From the NCBI GenBank assembly GCA_013398275.1, contig VZSE01009483.1, positions 2,458,931 to 2,522,930 of the forward strand: a DNA stretch of 64,000 nt. The letters are read 5' to 3'. The notes below the pieces were generated by a model. That model saw nothing but the letters and a program-made list of their open reading frames with translations. It did no database searches and had not been told where the DNA came from. Shown here one piece after another: positions 1 to 12,366 of this stretch. The translations under genes were made by a program, and so were the position numbers. Every line of letters starts with the position of its first letter. The stretch's first letter is position 1. The DNA is from Promerops cafer. Its lineage: Eukaryota > Chordata > Aves > Passeriformes > Nectariniidae.

Positions 1-404
1 ATGTCGCCCAGGCCAGCAGCTGTGCAGTGGCCACCACAACGTGCCTGACTTGCGGGAGGAGAAATTATGTAATTTTGTGTTTAGACTACTTGTGAATTCA
101 TCTTTTGGTACAGATGAAATACTGCACCTCTATGCATTTCCTATTTTCACGTGTCTGGAAGCTTGGAAGTGCAGTTGAGATTACAAGATAATGCACTTGG
201 CTAACCTCTCCTTTGGTGATTCATGCACATGAAAACCGTAGACATTTTTAGCAGAAATAAAGTAAGTAAATAAAAACTGGAATTCTTTCTCATTCTAAAA
301 TGACTTAGAGTAAAAACAAAAATAATTGATATCTGGTTTCAGGTTTTGTTTAGGGTTTTTGTTTTTGATGTCTTTCATTTCATTCAAACTGGAATGTTGA
401 TGCA

Positions 405-536
405 TTAAAATATATTGATATATAGAATATATATCAATAATATTAATATATCAATATATTGATAAATTATATTATATATAATAATATATATCAATATATT
501 GATAATATATTATCACTATATTGATAATATATTGGT
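405..536. repeat. AT-rich cluster of inverted TATTGATA/TATCAATA units
   Basis: The block consists almost only of A and T and is built from both orientations of the octamer TATTGATA. Perfect 16-bp palindromes (TATCAATA then TATTGATA) lie at 449-464 and 489-504. An 11-bp stem with a 5-nt loop lies at 413-423 paired with 429-439. Such blocks can extrude cruciforms and are length-unstable. I see no link to a gene signal. Confidence 0.85.
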
Positions 537-3500
537 TGTTCACCCTGAGATGAAACCACAATTTTTTTCACTATGACAGCCAAAGACTAATTTTAAGTCT
601 TATTACATGTTTGATTTTTCAAGCTAAAAACTGTGATCTGTGGTAATTGTAAATAGCATATACAGAAATAGATGGCAGTGGGGTGTTCCCAGACTCTGAA
701 ATAATGTATAAGAACTGAAAATGGATCAAGTTTACTGGAACGTAATGATAGAACTGGAAAACATGGCAAAAGGATTAGAAGAAGTTGTGGGGAAAAAAGC
801 CAGTATTAGTAGATCTTGAAATGATTCACAAGATAATGCAACTGAAAATAATTGAACCTTTCTGAAGCAGTGGAAATGTGGGCAACAAAATAGCTGAGTT
901 TTGGGAGGTCCTACCAAACAGAATTTCTGAAGGGACAGAAGATAAAGTTGCAGCACACAGTCCACAGATTCAGAACCCCCAAGGGAATATTCTGCTACAG
1001 AGGAGAAAGGAAGCTCCTCTTCTCACAAGGGCTAATGAAGAGATCACGAAAGAGAAGGATGCATCAAGTGGGGGGGTTTAGGGGATGTTTCACAGAATAA
1101 TACAAGTCCTGTGCAGAAAGGCACACTGTGAACGTCACCCTTGGCTTCAGAACAGAGATTTTCATTCTGCCTCGAGATCAAGAGCATGTAGCTGCATTAG
1201 GAAATACCTGGCAGAAGGCTTTGCTTATTTGAGGAGAAACTGGATGTGAAGTCAATCTAGAAAAAGGCACAAATGAAAATATATATGCAATGACTTACTG
1301 GTCTTTTAAAACACATCTATTAAACACTTCAGAAGAAGGATATTATTTTCTCAGTAAAACAATTATATGACAGAATTAGCTGGGACATTTTTTCCCTGGC
1401 CCTTTCCTTGAAAAACAAATATCAAAATGCTTGTCATGGGAAAAGGCTATTTTAGATGAGTTTCTTATTTTGGATAGTTTTAAAACAAAATAATGGAGAT
1501 GTTGAGACATACTAGTTGAAGGTTGTAAAAAAAATTTGGTTTTAATATAATCCTTGATGAGAATGAAAATACAAATTAAAAGGAAAATATAATCTAAAAT
1601 TACTGCTAGAATATTTTTCAGTAGCATGATTTGAATTTGTAAGATACGAAGATTTTTGATATTTAAATGACTTCAGCTGTTCTGCATCCAGACAAAGCTA
1701 GGAGATATAATTAATATTAGGCATATATATATATATATGATAAAATTTCATCCACACGCTCAAAAGTAAATTGGCAAAGCTGCCTCATTTTTACTACCAT
1801 TAGTTAAATAGTCTTAAAAGAGTTTTGAATCATTTAGACCTATTTGAAACTCTCCTTATCCCATTATTAAAATGACAGTATTTTGTTTTTTACAGGAAGG
1901 ATACCAATGAAGACAGAGATATCACAATGCCTTACTTAAATCAAGTTTACTAGCATAGTAAACTGTTTTCTTTCCACTTGATTTATTCATACATATCAAA
2001 TCATTTTATTAGAGGCATCTGTCAACACATTTCTCTGGTATGAGAGATTTCTTTGAATAGCACGCTTAAAAAATGTTACTTATTATTTTTCTGTGTTTAA
2101 TACTTGTTTATTATGTTATATACATTGACTTTTTTTATTTATTTTTCTTATTCTGAACTCACTACAGAGGAAATTTGGCTGCAATACCTTTTATGAAATA
2201 AAAGCATATATTCAGGACCTTCCCAAGCTCACTGTCCCATGCTGACTGGACTCATCCTTAGGAGAGGGATGATCTAGGATACAAGTCCTTACTCCCACGA
2301 CAATTTCTTTATTTTTTTCTCAGCGAGAGGTTAACATAAAATGCGTATTTGCTCCTACACTAGCAACCAGTTTTGTATTCCCAACCCTTCTCTTTGGTGA
2401 CACTTCATCATTTATTATGCCCTGATCTTCAAAACCACATTAAATGTTCTGCTTGCCATTTGCAGACGAAGGCACACTGGAACAAAATGCATGCCCCTTG
2501 TCCAAAGTGCAGCATCCAGGTGTGCATTAATACTAAACCCCACCAAGGTAGTAGTACAAAAAAGGGATTTTGAGACCCCAGGATTAAAGGACCCTTTAGT
2601 AACTCTCTTCCCAATTGCAAAATGCTAAATACCTCAAACATGCATTGCAATTTTGGTAACAGAAGCAGCTGCTAATGCTGTTATCTGTAAATACTAGTGC
2701 AGGAAATTCCCTGTACAGAGGCAGAAATAGCATCTGTAGCACTCTGATAAGCAGTCAATCATTTTAAAAGGATGTCTACACTTCAACCATCCCTTTTGGA
2801 ATTGACCAAAGAAAAATTATTTGTATAAATATGTATGCAAATAGGATTCAGCTGTAATTTATGAGGAAACCACCTAAAATATATTCTATTTACAGGAAAA
2901 ATGCATCTCAGAATAGTGAACATCTAAATACATTGGAATATGCTTCTTTACAGAAGCAGAAAATGTAGCCCTAAAATGCAGAGATGATAGAATGACAGTT
3001 CAATCAGCTGAATTAAGAATGTGCAACTCCAGAAATACCCTTATGTACAACCACAGATTTACTCTAAAGCAGAATTATCTTTACTTCCTGCTCCAGCTCT
3101 GGAGAAGTAACTCGCCCTACACAAGGGATAAATGTCTCACAAATATGCCAAGGAGGGATCATGAAGAATTAAATTAGCCTTATGCATTTTGATTCTTTTT
3201 TAAACAATAGGTGCATAAAAAATGGAAAAGTATGTCTTGATATTTGTAAGTCTATATCTTGTTTATTTATTTTTATTTTTAAAAAGCCTGCTTTATACTC
3301 TATTAAAACTTGGAACATTCGTCTGCACATAGATGATGCTCGCAAAAGACAAGCTAATTTTTCTAACTAAAAATGCATTTAGAAACAACTTGGCACAAGT
3401 ATTTGTTTTACATTCAGTATTAAACTGGCACCACGTCTGGTCTCTGGCAGCATTGACTATACTGCCCTTTGTTTGCTACCACTCCGTGCTCCAGCACTGA

Positions 3501-6500
3501 AGCCAACACCTGTGGCCATATAAAAGGCTACGTTCAGCAGCTGCAGGACTCGGATGTCCATACTGAAAGGAATTTCTAAAGCATAAGCATTTGGATGTGG
3601 GGCTGGCTTCCTCGTCTGAGTCTTTTCAAGGCCTTCTTTGGCGGTCCATGCTGCTGGGTGCTGCATCTATCAACTGTCTGCAGTGTTACTGCTGACCAGT
3701 GTGTCCTGGTGACATAGCACAGCCTCAGACTCAGAAAAGATGCTCTTGGTTATGCTGATGTAAGGCTGCCTTCACTGAAGGTAGTTTTTTGCAGGGTTTG
3801 TCAAACGTGATACCACTGATACAGATATACGCAAAGAAGGGCAAGGTCTACCCTAAATATTAATATGAAAGCTAAATACTAGTGAACCGTAACACAAATT
3901 TCTGCTTAACACTTTGCTCTTGGACAGTAATTTGTTTGATCCACAGAAAAGATGAACACAAGTCCAATCATTACATAGGTAAAACACCTCCTCTTATTTA
4001 GGATCGAATAATAATAAAATCAGAAATGTTGCTCAGAGTTGCTATTTGAAACTCATAAGAGCAGCTAAACTTAATTCTACTGTTCAGAAAATCTAGAACA
4101 AAAATGCCAGCACATGAGCTTTTTTCAGAAAAAATGGTATGAAGTCACTTTTTTTCTTAACTGCAGCATTACATCCTTGAGTGGAAAAGCTCTTAAGGAA
4201 ATGGAAACAGACATTCAGAATTACAGACAATACTGTCCCTGCTCTCAAGTAAATACAGAATGTGTGTAAAAAACAGATAAAAACTACATGTTTTCATTTA
4301 AAGGAATGTATTACATATGCAGGTAACAACAAATTACCTATTCTCTAATTCTCTGATATCATTAGAAAAAGCCATTGGAAGTTGCAATGTTATTTACATT
4401 TGGATGTTGGAATATAAAAGCATATAGAAGTTACAGGCATAATCTTGTATTACACATGTGCAAAACTGAGATAAATGCTACTGAGAAAAGAGCTTAGCTC
4501 TAAGGATTCTACAACACTGTCACAAACAAATCATTAGAAAGGGCAGAGATGATTCACTGGCATGGCAACTTAAAAACCAATATTTAAAATTATCATGAGT
4601 CTCTTGTCTTCTCCATGGCACCCACTAAGTCAGAATAAAGGAAAGCAAATTCTTCAGACTAGGAATATAATAAGCAGTGGTTTATTTCATGTTAGGATTT
4701 ATATTCATGTGGCATTTGCATATTAGGCTGCGCTCCATGTTCTGAGTGTTTAGCCAGATGACCAATCACACAGAATAGTTCTGATGCAGCATCGTTTGAG
4801 CCACATGTTACATGGAATACCAAAGTCAGGGGACTCATCTGTACACTTGATGATCAGCTTTTGATTCCAATACCTACATTTTCTGTTAATTTCAATCTTG
4901 ATCAAATGTTCAATCATTTCAGTCAACAAGAGGAGCACTTTTGTTAAATGAAGCGTTCTGAAAGCTCTTGGAAGATTTTTCACATGTAGTAAATTATATG
5001 ATGACCCTGTTGATTTACCAGTATTTCTTTTTTTTAGTGGTAAGACAAGGGAAAGATGGAAAGTCACAGTATCATTACTAATGCTGATTTTAGGATCTAA
5101 CTGCGTTTTAGTTTCACATGTGCATTTATTACCTGTATTTTCAAGCTGCCACCACCTGCTGAGAAGATGAGGATGAGCTGGCATTTTGCTGGTATAATTA
5201 TTAATGAGCTAACACTGGCAAAACAAAATTTGCTGCAAGCCAATTACTGATGGATAAAGCACATTGCCCTATTTCATTAAAAACATTAAATTTACCATTA
5301 CTAAGTACAGACAACAGTAGATCATATGACAAGGTTACTGCAGTTCTCTAAATTCATTGATATTTGACAAAACATTTTTTTTCTCTATGTTTTGTGTATC
5401 AGTTCAGATTTGCCTTCATTAAATTACAATATAAATTTGGTAAAAAGCAAACACAGTGGTAGCTGGATCCCAATGTGTGTGTGACATGATTCACTGCCCA
5501 CGTAAGAGTGTTTGCTGAAGATAAGCAGCTTTTTATCAGATCTAGTGAGGAAAATGGAAAAGTTCAAACCTGCAAACCATGATGTTACAATAGTCTAAAG
5601 AATATGAGAGCAGGTATCAGGTGCTGTTTCTTTTATCAATATTTCTTCAACGTCATGACAACACTGATCTTTATTTCACAAAAGTTTGGTACAAAACTGC
5701 ATGATGCAAGTAAGAAACTTCCATTTTTAATTGATCCAGTCATGAACTTTTGTTTCTTTTTTATTGTCCAAGATTTTGCCAAAGATTAGTAGGATGAAAA
5801 ATTCATATTGTGGGAATCCTACCAAATTCTTCCTGGTGATAGTAATGAAAAAAGGGCCCAAGACCAAGTGGATGACTGAAATGGAACAAAGTCAAATTCC
5901 CAACATAATGTTCTTTACAATACAAGACATAACTTGTTTTTTCAGGCTTACCTGTGATGTTATTCTATAAGTTTAAGGCAAGAGTGATGTAGGTTTGGGC
6001 TTAACAGTGCCATGCAGGAAACAGTTAATAAATACAGAGCATTTGGTGTCAAAACCAATTTTTTTTATTATTGTGTTGTAAGGTCACCTGCAATTTGCTT
6101 TTTATTAGCAACACTTGGTCCTTTTAACTTATTTCACAAATAAGAGCCTTGACTCAGTATTTTTAAGCACATAAATATGTAAGTTACATGTTTATATCAC
6201 TACTGACTTTAGTAGGTTTAGCTCCTTCAATTGAGGTATTGAAATAACTTTACAACTTGCTATTATATTACCACTACTTTCACTAGTGAGACATTGAAAA
6301 CTTTGTTCAGAAGTGCAGTAAAAATAATGAGTAAAGCTTGATGTAGGGCTAATTCTTTTAGCACCTAAATGCCCAGCTAATGATAACTTATTGAGTACCA
6401 TACTATAATGATAGTCCTTCAACCTGATTTTACAGTGTTTTTGTCTAGATCACTTGGAATATTTTTGATCTGGTTTTTGAATAATAGGACACACTAAATG

Positions 6501-8635
6501 TTTTACAAAGGCTATATATATATAATTGAATAGAAATAATATATTATTGAAAGTTGCTCCATAGTAGAAAATTAAGAAAATTATCTTTAGAGTGTCCCAA
6601 GTACTGTGAAGAAGCCATTCCCAGTTTCCTAGAGAAATCATGACAACTACATAAATAATCCTGAGGGGACATAAGAGATCATCTGAGGTGGATATAGCAA
6701 AGTCCACCACCACTGCAGATATTCACTAACCTCTTCAAAAGCTCTGAAGTGCAATCTTACCCTAGTGGTAAGAACCTCATCAGCTTATTCCAACCTGATT
6801 GAAACATTTTTTCCTAGTAACACTTTAAATCTGACTACATAATTCTATCTTGCCTACATCTCAGCAGGTACAAACAATTGATCTTTGCTCCCTAACAGTC
6901 CTACAATCAAAAAACAATAAAATAAAATCTCCATTTGTAAAGCTTTTTCTCATTGGTCATGTCTTTTTTTTTTTTTTTTTTAATATTCTTTCTTTCCAGT
7001 GGACCCTTGAAGCTTATATCTGTATGTGGTGGCCAGTGATCACACTGCTGTTTCAGCAATGGATCCTTGTGCTACATTTATACTGAAGGCCTTTGTTATA
7101 GCTGAAAACAGTATCTGGTATGTTAAAAGGGCAAGGAAAAATTTTTTTTGAAATTTTTTGATGTTTTCTTTCTCAGTGGAAATCTCAACATGTGACACAG
7201 CAGTATGGCCATCTCAGTGAGAGCAATATTCAGCTTTCACATCTCACATGCAACATTCTTTTTCAAAATTTCAAAATAACATCTACTTTATTGGACTCAG
7301 TATGGCTTTCTGTACTTACCTTATACTTATGGCTCACCGCAACTCCTGAAATATGTCCCATGATATTAATTCTGTGACAGTAACTCTGCACTTTGTATCT
7401 GAGATTCTTCCCTACTATGCTTAGCCTTTATACCACCTTATCACATTTCACCTTCTTGAACTATCTGTTTGGCAGATCACTTTGAACCCTTTTTGTACCA
7501 CTCACGCCTTGGCCAGGCTCATTAACCCACCAAAGCCTTTCTCTGTGCTGTCATGCAAATTCAAAGACAAATCTCTTGCACCTCACCTGATACCTCTCTT
7601 ACTTTGAAAATATGTTATTAGCAAAAATTTTGGGGTTATGGTTTCTACTTTTCAAATTGCCATGCTGTAGTTGAACCTTTATTTTCTATTTTTTTTCCTG
7701 TGAAGAAGTCAGGCCCGAGGCAGTATCACTGGAGGTACTAATCATGGATACACCAAACCTAATGGTTACTGCTGGGCCAGATGCTCTGCCAAAGCTGGAA
7801 ATTAGATTAGCCTGATAAACTGATTGTAAATAAAATCCATAATCTCCCTCAAAATAAGAGGGAAAGCTTTAAATTTCCTGTACCATTATTTGCCTTCTCC
7901 AGACATCTTCTGTTCTCTTCTGGGACTTACTTATCCTCCACAAGTTCTTAGAGACATATCCTAGAGATTGCCACTCTGTGTACTGCAGGATTAATTCTAA
8001 CAGGCCACCAGTACTTGTATAAGCCTTCTGCCAGGTTTAGATTGTCATAGAACAGTTTCAACTTTAAAGCAGTTGCTATTACAACACTATCCAGAAATGT
8101 GGGAAAATTACATTTACCTTGTGCACAGTCAGCTAATTTTCCTCATCTGCAGTTGGATTTATAAAAATGTAATTAAAAGGAGTGGAGGGAAAGAAAAAAG
8201 CATTAACAAGGTACATAAGCAGGCTCACACATGCTGCCTAATTTCTATAGAATATAACTATTCCACAGTCCTTGCCTCTGGTGAACCAACTCCTAGGCCA
8301 GCTGGTAGCTCCACCTTTTGTGCTCCCCACTTTAGTCAGTCAGGGACTGAAAACTCTTGCTGGGGAACACCTCTGAATTCAAATGGATGCTGACATTTTG
8401 TGATAGCAGCTTCCAGCTTGCTGGCTGCCATCCTCCCTGGTGTCCTATGTGTCCCCATGCTGCTCTACAGCCCCTCTGCCACTCTCCATCCTGAGACCCC
8501 TCAGCTCTGGGTAATCTGCAGTTTAGCTAGCAACTTCAGCCATTCCAGCTCTCAATAAGGCTGCACACGGTGTGGAAAACTAACACTAACCTCTTGTAGG
8601 CTCAGTTCTTGCACTGCTCAAGTCTATATTGGATA

Positions 8636-8705
8636 TTGGCAGTGCTAGATGAATGGTTGGACTTAAGCGTCTTTTTCAACCTAAATTATTCTATGATTTT
8701 ATTCT
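8636..8705 (+). mobile_element. CR1 LINE 3'-end fragment
   Basis: A sequence reading gatgaatggttggactt, then ctttttcaacctaaattattctatgat, resembles the 3' terminus of avian CR1 in sense orientation. It is short and diverged, with no coding part. Confidence 0.65.
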
Positions 8706-11700
8706 TAAACAGCTTCTCATATGTCACACAAACTCCTCCAGCCTTCTTCTGTGGTTTCAGGGTCCAAATTTTTCTTTCTGGTGCCAGAAAATGTTGTCAC
8801 CAACTAGTGAAATCACACTACAGGCATACTTGTGCTAGGTCAAAAATCCAGTGGCTTTACAGATACACAGCTCCACTTGATTATATGCCTCTTTTTAAAT
8901 AAATACCTCTCAGTCACAATAAAACAACATATATAAACTGAATGTTCTTCTGCTCTACTCGTTGGCTTTTTTTCACTTAATTCCCTTTAGAGATGACACC
9001 AAATATTACCTGAGCTCTTTTTTCCCTGCCGGGCTTCCCTTTCCTCTGGGTATCTCAAGGAGGCACAGTTTTTGTTTTAGCCCTTTCTTGCTATGCTTTG
9101 CATAACTCAAATAAATGTTCTTCAGCCTGCTTTTTCCCTGTCCTGTCTGTGTTCCTGGCACTTTGCTGTTAATATTAATTGTATTAAGCATCAGGTCATA
9201 ATTAAACCTTTTTAAACCTGGAAGGAGGATAAGAAAAAGAGGAATGCATTGAAACGAAAGGATCCTTCAGGCTTTAGCCTTCTGTGTCACTCTTTACTTG
9301 CTCATTTTCCCCTGTTAAATAATGAGCTGAATTTTCCTTCATCTTTCTCTTATGCCTCTTGCAAAACCTGCTCTCCTTTTCCATAACGTCCCCTGCTAGA
9401 TCCAATTAATTTTGTATTTTTGCCATTCTTCCTAGTATCTTCATTCTGCCACAGGATGGTGATTTTCCAGACTGTGAGTTTGGCAGAACATCAGAAAGGG
9501 AGATCAAACATAATAGCTGAAGCCACCACCTCATCAGAGTTTGTTCTGCCCAGGACTGCTACAGGGTGCAACCCCAGCTGTGGTATGTGGGAATGACTTA
9601 CAGAGATGCAATAAAAGTACATTCCTGGCCTAAACTGAAATGTTAACATAGGTGGCTCCAGCATTAAAGACTGGGGCTCTGCAGGGAGCTTAGGGGCTGT
9701 CAAAGAAATGAATGGAATGATGACGACAGAGAATAATAATGTTACCTTGATAATAGGATTTAATTGTTCAACCCCCAAGAGTGAGCAGCAACTGAGTCAC
9801 ATGCAACAGAACCAAGAAGCAAGCAGGACAGAAAGGCTTGAAAGAAGGTCTGAAAACAACATTAATTTGTCCACCACTGTTGCTGAAGATTTGCCTAGGT
9901 GTATTTTGTCATTCTACCTTTTGTGAAGGTCTTCTGCCTTTTACAATACTGACAGCTGCTAAATACTGCCTTCTTCACAGATAGCTACTGTGCCAGGCTG
10001 GAATTTAGGCTTATTGCTTACCTTCCCCCATAAGAGCTTATTCATAGCTTCCCACTTAAGGTGCAAAGATCAATTTACAAGCCCAGCAACAAAATGCTGA
10101 GGGGGTTCCTCTTTCTTCAATTTGCTTCAGTGGGGCTGCTCAGAGAAACAGGGAGACATCTGGCATGTAAAGGAAGGATCTCTGACAGAAATCTGGACAA
10201 GGTTAATTTCTGGCCTCACTGACAGAGATTCTATGACTCAACATTAATGATTTTTTTTCTTTTTACAGTTATTCTGATAGTAAGGTGATGCTTACTTTTT
10301 TTAAAGCATATCTCAAGTCCACATTGAAATTTTGTCTTGTGCAAAGGTGGTGAAAATTTACTCAACAATTATGTGTCTTTACAGTACTCTTATTACCAAA
10401 AGATACATTGAATCTTATTTTCCCCTAAATGAAACTTCATCACAAGACCTATTCAGAATTTGAGAGACTACCCAATGCAGCATCCCCTGAACCCAAGCTG
10501 GAAAATGTCACGTCTTTATCAAAGATGTGCTCATGAGTTCAGAGTGGCCGAGTTCAGTGCCATAAGAATTAATTATTAACCATGCTGTTATAGACTCTGT
10601 TCTGATACTGTCCTTGGTGTGATATCACCTGCTTGAAAATGATGTCTCAATCTAATTAAGTGTGTGAACTTAGATGAGAAAGGTAGCTGCAGGTTGGTTG
10701 TGCACTTCATTACTTAACAATCTGTTGAACTGGTAAGACCACATCTGTAATTGTGTACTTTTTTTCTTGTTACCCATAACTATATCTTGAGGAGAAATAC
10801 TTTAAAATTCTGCTATATTTTTCTCTTTGCAGTTACCTAAAACATTCTATAATGCTTCCCAGAACTTCCTTTATGGGTCCAGCAAGCATTAAAAAATATT
10901 TAGTTAAAAACAACTAACAAACAAGCAATTATGAAACAATACAAACTCTTTCGTTTTCTTACACTATTCATTTTGATTCAAATTCAGGTATTTAGGCAGC
11001 ATATAAGGTAAAAACTCACTAAAATGTAGTGCTTGTATATATGAGAAAATTAACTTCTATAGCCATAATCAAATAATTAAACAGATTTACGTCTGTGTAA
11101 TTCCCTATTTCTTCTGTAGAGTAATTATACTGGAATAAAGCCACTTTAATTCCAGAATAGACTGTCCACATGGGGAACTATATTGAAACAGCTGTAGTAA
11201 AATAATTATTTGACTACAGCTATGCTGTTCGCTTCCCCCCTGAAAGCAAGCCACCAACATAAAAATCTTGCCTCTTTCACAGAAGCTCAGCTATGCTGGC
11301 TCAGTCCTATTCCACAAACAAAGATTTTGCCAGCAGAATGAACACACAACTTGGAGAACAGCTTTTACCTCTCAGTTCCTCACTGAGAGGTTACGTACAG
11401 TGATGCACTTAACAGTTTTTTACCACTTAAACAGTTCTGAGATGCGTTGGGATGTGGAATGGAGACCGTGGATAGAAAATACACCCTTTTCTGTAATTAA
11501 CTATATATTTTGCAAAAGTGTAGTCCATCCCAGAGGTAACTCCAGCTGAAAGGAGTGGAAGATGGGCTGCAGCAGCACTCCCTCCCTCTGCCTGTGGATA
11601 CCTTGTGCCTGGCAAGTATTGCCTCTGACCTGCACTACTCTGGCACAGCCTGAGGGCAGAGCCTTTCTCTGCCTTGACCTTCCAAAGCTTGGAAGTCTCA

Positions 11701-12101
11701 CAGGCTCACTCATCTCAGCTTACAGCAGTGCAGATGCAGAGAAGTGGCTGTTCCTCTCTACTTCTTCATACTGCTGTCACTTACAAAGTGAACTGAAGAG
11801 AGAATAGAGCTGTAACATTCTGCTTATTGAACTGTGTTTTTGTTTCACTACCATTAGCTTAAAGATTTTAGTATTCTAGACTTAAAGCACAGGCTTTGGC
11901 TGGTCGATTACATACTATGTGAATCCAATACCCAATTTTTGCAGACTAAGGAGTTCTTCCTTCAGCCACAGCTACTCAGTTAGAGGTATTTCACCTCAAA
12001 GGCCCTATAAAATTTGGCTCCCCAAGCTCTCAATTGCACATAAAAGTTCACAGCTCCTTCAGAAGCCATTTGACCGATGAAGACAAGAAAGCTGGGTCAC
12101 A

Positions 12102-12107
12102 GCTTAC
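12102..12107 (-). other. 5' splice site (donor) of the GRIA4 exon
   Basis: The minus strand reads CGAG followed by gtaagc, a near-consensus donor. It splits a glycine codon after its first base, the same phase as the acceptor side, so the exon is symmetrical. Confidence 0.9.
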
Positions 12108-12347
12108 CTCGATCTGTGTCATACAGGAAAACAAAGCGGTTCCATTCATAGTGATCCAGCAAGCTCAGGAGGGCTCCCCGCAGGGACGGCCGCAGCTGCA
12201 GCACGAACTGGCTCTCGCCCTCCGTGGGGAAACTTGGCGTGATGAGGGAGATGTGCAAGGCGCTGCAGAATGAGGTCAAGGTATGCACTGATCTCTTATC
12301 ATACAGTCCAAAAATGGCAAAAACTCCTCTAGAATACTGGGAGCAAA
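12108..12347 (-). CDS. GRIA4: GRIA4 (AMPA receptor GluA4) internal exon, probably exon 3, amino-terminal domain
   Basis: This exon encodes about 80 residues of an AMPA-type ionotropic glutamate receptor subunit, a ligand-gated cation channel of the postsynaptic membrane. The segment lies in the extracellular amino-terminal (LIVBP-like) domain that directs subunit assembly. Landmarks in order are FCSQYSRG, FAIFGLYDKRS, LTSFCSALHISLITPSFPT, FVLQLRPSLRGALLSLLDHY and FLYDTDR. From memory of the family, SLITPSFPTEGESQ and LRPSLRGALLSLLDHYEWN fit GluA4 better than GluA1, 2 or 3. The cysteine in FCSQ is at the position of the conserved domain disulfide of the family. The exon is 240 nt, starts two bases into a Phe codon and ends after the first base of a Gly codon, as expected for AMPA receptor exon 3. 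The frame has no stop and is GC-rich with several CpGs, unlike the AT-rich introns. Coding outside this exon is not in the window. Confidence 0.95.
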
Positions 12348-12366
12348 CTGAAAGAAAGAAACAAGC
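12348..12366 (-). other. 3' splice site (acceptor) of the GRIA4 exon
   Basis: Read on the minus strand, a pyrimidine-rich run (ttctttctttcag) ends in AG directly before the first exon base. It joins intron 2 to the receptor reading frame with one codon base supplied by the preceding exon. Confidence 0.9.

Larger units (their letters stand above)
1..12107 (-). other. GRIA4: GRIA4 intron 3 (5' part), continuing beyond the left edge
   Basis: This is the intron following the identified exon. I looked for the next AMPA receptor exon (encoding YSILQAIMEKAG and what follows) on the minus strand and saw no match, so it probably lies outside the window. The stretch is AT-rich and contains short TA runs (around 1720-1740 and 6512-6524), a poly-T run near 6964-6983, the palindrome cluster near 0.4 kb and one CR1 tail near 8.6 kb. 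The region 8270-8560 is richer in G and C, but I recognise nothing in it. Open frames here are short and lack domain signatures. Confidence 0.8.

Noticed and set aside
4750..5184. Longest single open frame of the window (144 codons, minus strand)
   Set aside because: No recognisable domain or splice context. A frame of this length is expected once or twice by chance in 64 kb read in six frames.
12034..12273. 79-codon plus-strand frame over the GRIA4 exon
   Set aside because: It is the antisense shadow of the conserved receptor exon.
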